Of a stretch of 64,000 nucleotides of DNA, positions 62,754 through 64,000 are shown piece by piece (the stretch's first letter is position 1; every line of letters starts with the position of its first letter). The translations under genes and the position numbers were made by a program. Under the pieces are notes generated by a model that was not told the DNA's origin, searched no databases, and saw only the letters and a program-made list of their open reading frames with translations. Source of the DNA: an uncultured bacterium (GTDB taxonomy: Bacteria; Bacteroidota; Ignavibacteria; UBA10030; BY39); contig CALCJK010000009.1 in the NCBI GenBank assembly GCA_937967455.1, positions 62,001-126,000 of the forward strand, given 5' to 3'.

Positions 62754-63425
62754 ATGTCCGGTAAATTGTTTTTGGTAGCAACCCCGATCGGTAATTATAA
62801 AGATATAACCTTACGTGCTCTAGAAGTTTTAAAAAGTGTTGATATAATTGTTGTTGAAGAATTTAAAGAAGGGGGTAGATTATTAAAGAGATATTCTATT
62901 GAAAAAGAAATGCAGAATTTAAATGAACATAACGAACCAGAGAAATCAGATGAATTGATTAAAATTTTGTTGGATGGTAAAAATATAGCCCTTATTTCTG
63001 ATTCTGGAACACCAGTTTTTTCTGATCCTGGAAAAACACTTGTCCGAAAAGCAATCAATAAAAAAATTAAAGTAATTCCGATACCAGGTCCATCTTCATT
63101 AATGCCCGCTCTAATTGCTTCAGGTTTTGATATTGACAGGTTTTTGTTTTATGGATGGCTTTCACCAAAAGCTCAAAAAAGACGGGAAGAACTAAAAATT
63201 TTGAAAACTCAGAAATGTACTACAGTTATAATGGATACTCCTTACCGTTTGCAAGCCCTTCTTCAGGATATTGGGTTAATAATGAGCAAGAGAAGAATAT
63301 GCCTTGCATATAATATTACTATGGAAGACGAGGAGTTTTTCTATGGTAATGCAGCTGAATTATTAAAAATTGCTAAAGAAAAAAAATTAAAAGGCGAATT
63401 TGTCCTGATCCTTGAGAATTTATAA
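62754..63425 (+). CDS. RsmI-type tetrapyrrole-methylase-fold rRNA methyltransferase, short form
   Basis: A 223-residue SAM-dependent enzyme. The N-terminal LVATPIGNYKDITLRALEVL and the central ALISDSGTPVFSDPGK and PIPGPSSLMPALIASGF loops are those of RsmI, which 2'-O-methylates C1402 of 16S rRNA. Two differences stand out. The usual AEDTR after the first strand reads VEEFKEGGRLLK, and the protein lacks the C-terminal 50-60 residues of full-length RsmI (275-290). It could be a shorter paralogue with another RNA target. It is convergent with the DUF4340 gene, 2 bases away. Confidence 0.78.
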   Translation: MSGKLFLVATPIGNYKDITLRALEVLKSVDIIVVEEFKEGGRLLKRYSIEKEMQNLNEHNEPEKSDELIKILLDGKNIALISDSGTPVFSDPGKTLVRKAINKKIKVIPIPGPSSLMPALIASGFDIDRFLFYGWLSPKAQKRREELKILKTQKCTTVIMDTPYRLQALLQDIGLIMSKRRICLAYNITMEDEEFFYGNAAELLKIAKEKKLKGEFVLILENL

Positions 63426-63427
63426 TT

Positions 63428-64000
63428 TTATTTCATGAAATCTTTCTTTGTTTTAATCAATTGATTAGCAATGTAACGACTAACTGTATATACTTGCTGT
63501 GAATTTGAATTTGTTATCCAGTATTTTGAGCTATCAGGAGGTATTGGATATAATGAAATTATGAAAAAATTATTCTCCTGTATAGTCAGCTTTGTTTGTG
63601 CCTTTGGTAAATTTACTGAAGAATCTACAAAATCTTCTGTTCTGAGATTACTAAGAAGATTTATGATACTCTCAATTTTATTTGATTCGACAGAATCATC
63701 TTCAACATACCATTTGTTTTCATTCTTTGTAAGCGCTACGATTTCTTTTCCCGTTTCAATAATTAGTTGTTTTATTGAGTCTTTTTGTAGTTTTAAAATA
63801 TATTTATCTCTCCAATCCTTGACTTCTTTATTAACAGTCCAAGAATTAATTCCTTCAGATAAGTAAACTTCATCTGAATTTATCGGTCTTAGATATGATT
63901 CCATATAAGATGGGCCCATTTTCCCAAGTATGAATGAGATGTTTTTCCCCCGCTTATCGTGGAAATTTAGAATTGTACCATTTGCGGAATCAACCTGAAA
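63428..64000 (-). CDS. DUF4340 protein (5' end cut by window)
   Basis: The last 190 codons are visible; the frame is open to the right edge, so the start lies outside. The segment FILGKMGPSYMESYLRP and DEVYLSEG, followed by the WRDKYILKL turn, matches the repeat unit of DUF4340 proteins. In many genomes these are encoded with GldF/GldG-like ABC-transporter genes for gliding or surface-protein systems. Any such neighbour would be to the right of this window. Confidence 0.7.
   Translation of the reverse strand, partial: FQVDSANGTILNFHDKRGKNISFILGKMGPSYMESYLRPINSDEVYLSEGINSWTVNKEVKDWRDKYILKLQKDSIKQLIIETGKEIVALTKNENKWYVEDDSVESNKIESIINLLSNLRTEDFVDSSVNLPKAQTKLTIQENNFFIISLYPIPPDSSKYWITNSNSQQVYTVSRYIANQLIKTKKDFMK

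Noticed and set aside
1..64000. Insertion sequences, prophage, CRISPR arrays, toxin-antitoxin or restriction systems
   Set aside because: I found no transposase, integrase, phage, cas or restriction-type proteins and no regularly spaced repeats.

Overview
The window is about 33-35% GC, gene-dense, and looks like chromosomal DNA of an Ignavibacteria-type member of the Bacteroidota/Chlorobiota group. Evidence: a type IX secretion (T9SS) C-terminal sorting domain, DUF3078 and DUF4920 proteins, a lysine 6-transaminase/semialdehyde dehydrogenase pair, a split transketolase, and a TonB-type B12 receptor behind a riboswitch. Assignment is by protein resemblance only; no marker comparison could be run. 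Promoters that can be read are ordinary sigma70 type (TTGnnn, 16-17 bp, TATnTT), not the TTTG/TAnnTTTG type of classical Bacteroidetes.

Layout. 1-2100: a Fur/PerR-family regulator (cut by the left edge) with a perfect 8-1-8 operator on its own promoter, and a POT-family transporter. 2097-10394: an operon for lipoate-dependent 2-oxoacid dehydrogenases (E3, LipB, a fused E1, split E1 alpha/beta, E2, LipA). 10391-14400: rplM-rpsI, a structured leader RNA, rpsB-tsf, a terminator, pyrH-frr. 14523-18499: two PspC/LiaF-like membrane proteins and convergent polA. 18565-22443: a respiratory/nitrogen-stress cluster with an Rrf2 regulator (with a promoter-overlapping inverted repeat), a NapH-like polyferredoxin, a decayed ferredoxin and an octaheme HAO-family cytochrome c. 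22893-27395: pstSCAB-phoU behind Pho-box-like 11-bp repeats. 27856-31000: tRNA-Asp, DUF4920, small ORFs, SPFH protein, LD-carboxypeptidase. 31001-43113: purN-purH followed in the same direction by mreBCD-mrdA-rodA, a Lon-like protease, an HDAC-family deacetylase and a cyclase-like protein with altered catalytic residues. 43127-44500: a membrane protein and remnants of T9SS-secreted proteins. 44469-49509: plsY, split transketolase, HtrA protease, purB. 49525-58976: lysine catabolism pair, RlmI-type methyltransferase, outer-membrane protein, TSUP permease, nitroreductase, DUF3078, then a cobalamin riboswitch controlling btuB. 58980-64000: a long coiled-coil response regulator, dut, AI-2E-family permease, a short RsmI-type methyltransferase and a partial DUF4340 protein.

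Most of the window is housekeeping. The parts most worth a second look are the HAO/Rrf2 cluster with its cysteine-stripped ferredoxin, the hairpin RNA ahead of rpsB, the structured intergenic element ahead of pst, the altered nucleotide-cyclase domain, and the coiled-coil receiver protein. I saw no insertion sequences, CRISPR arrays, prophage or rRNA genes.
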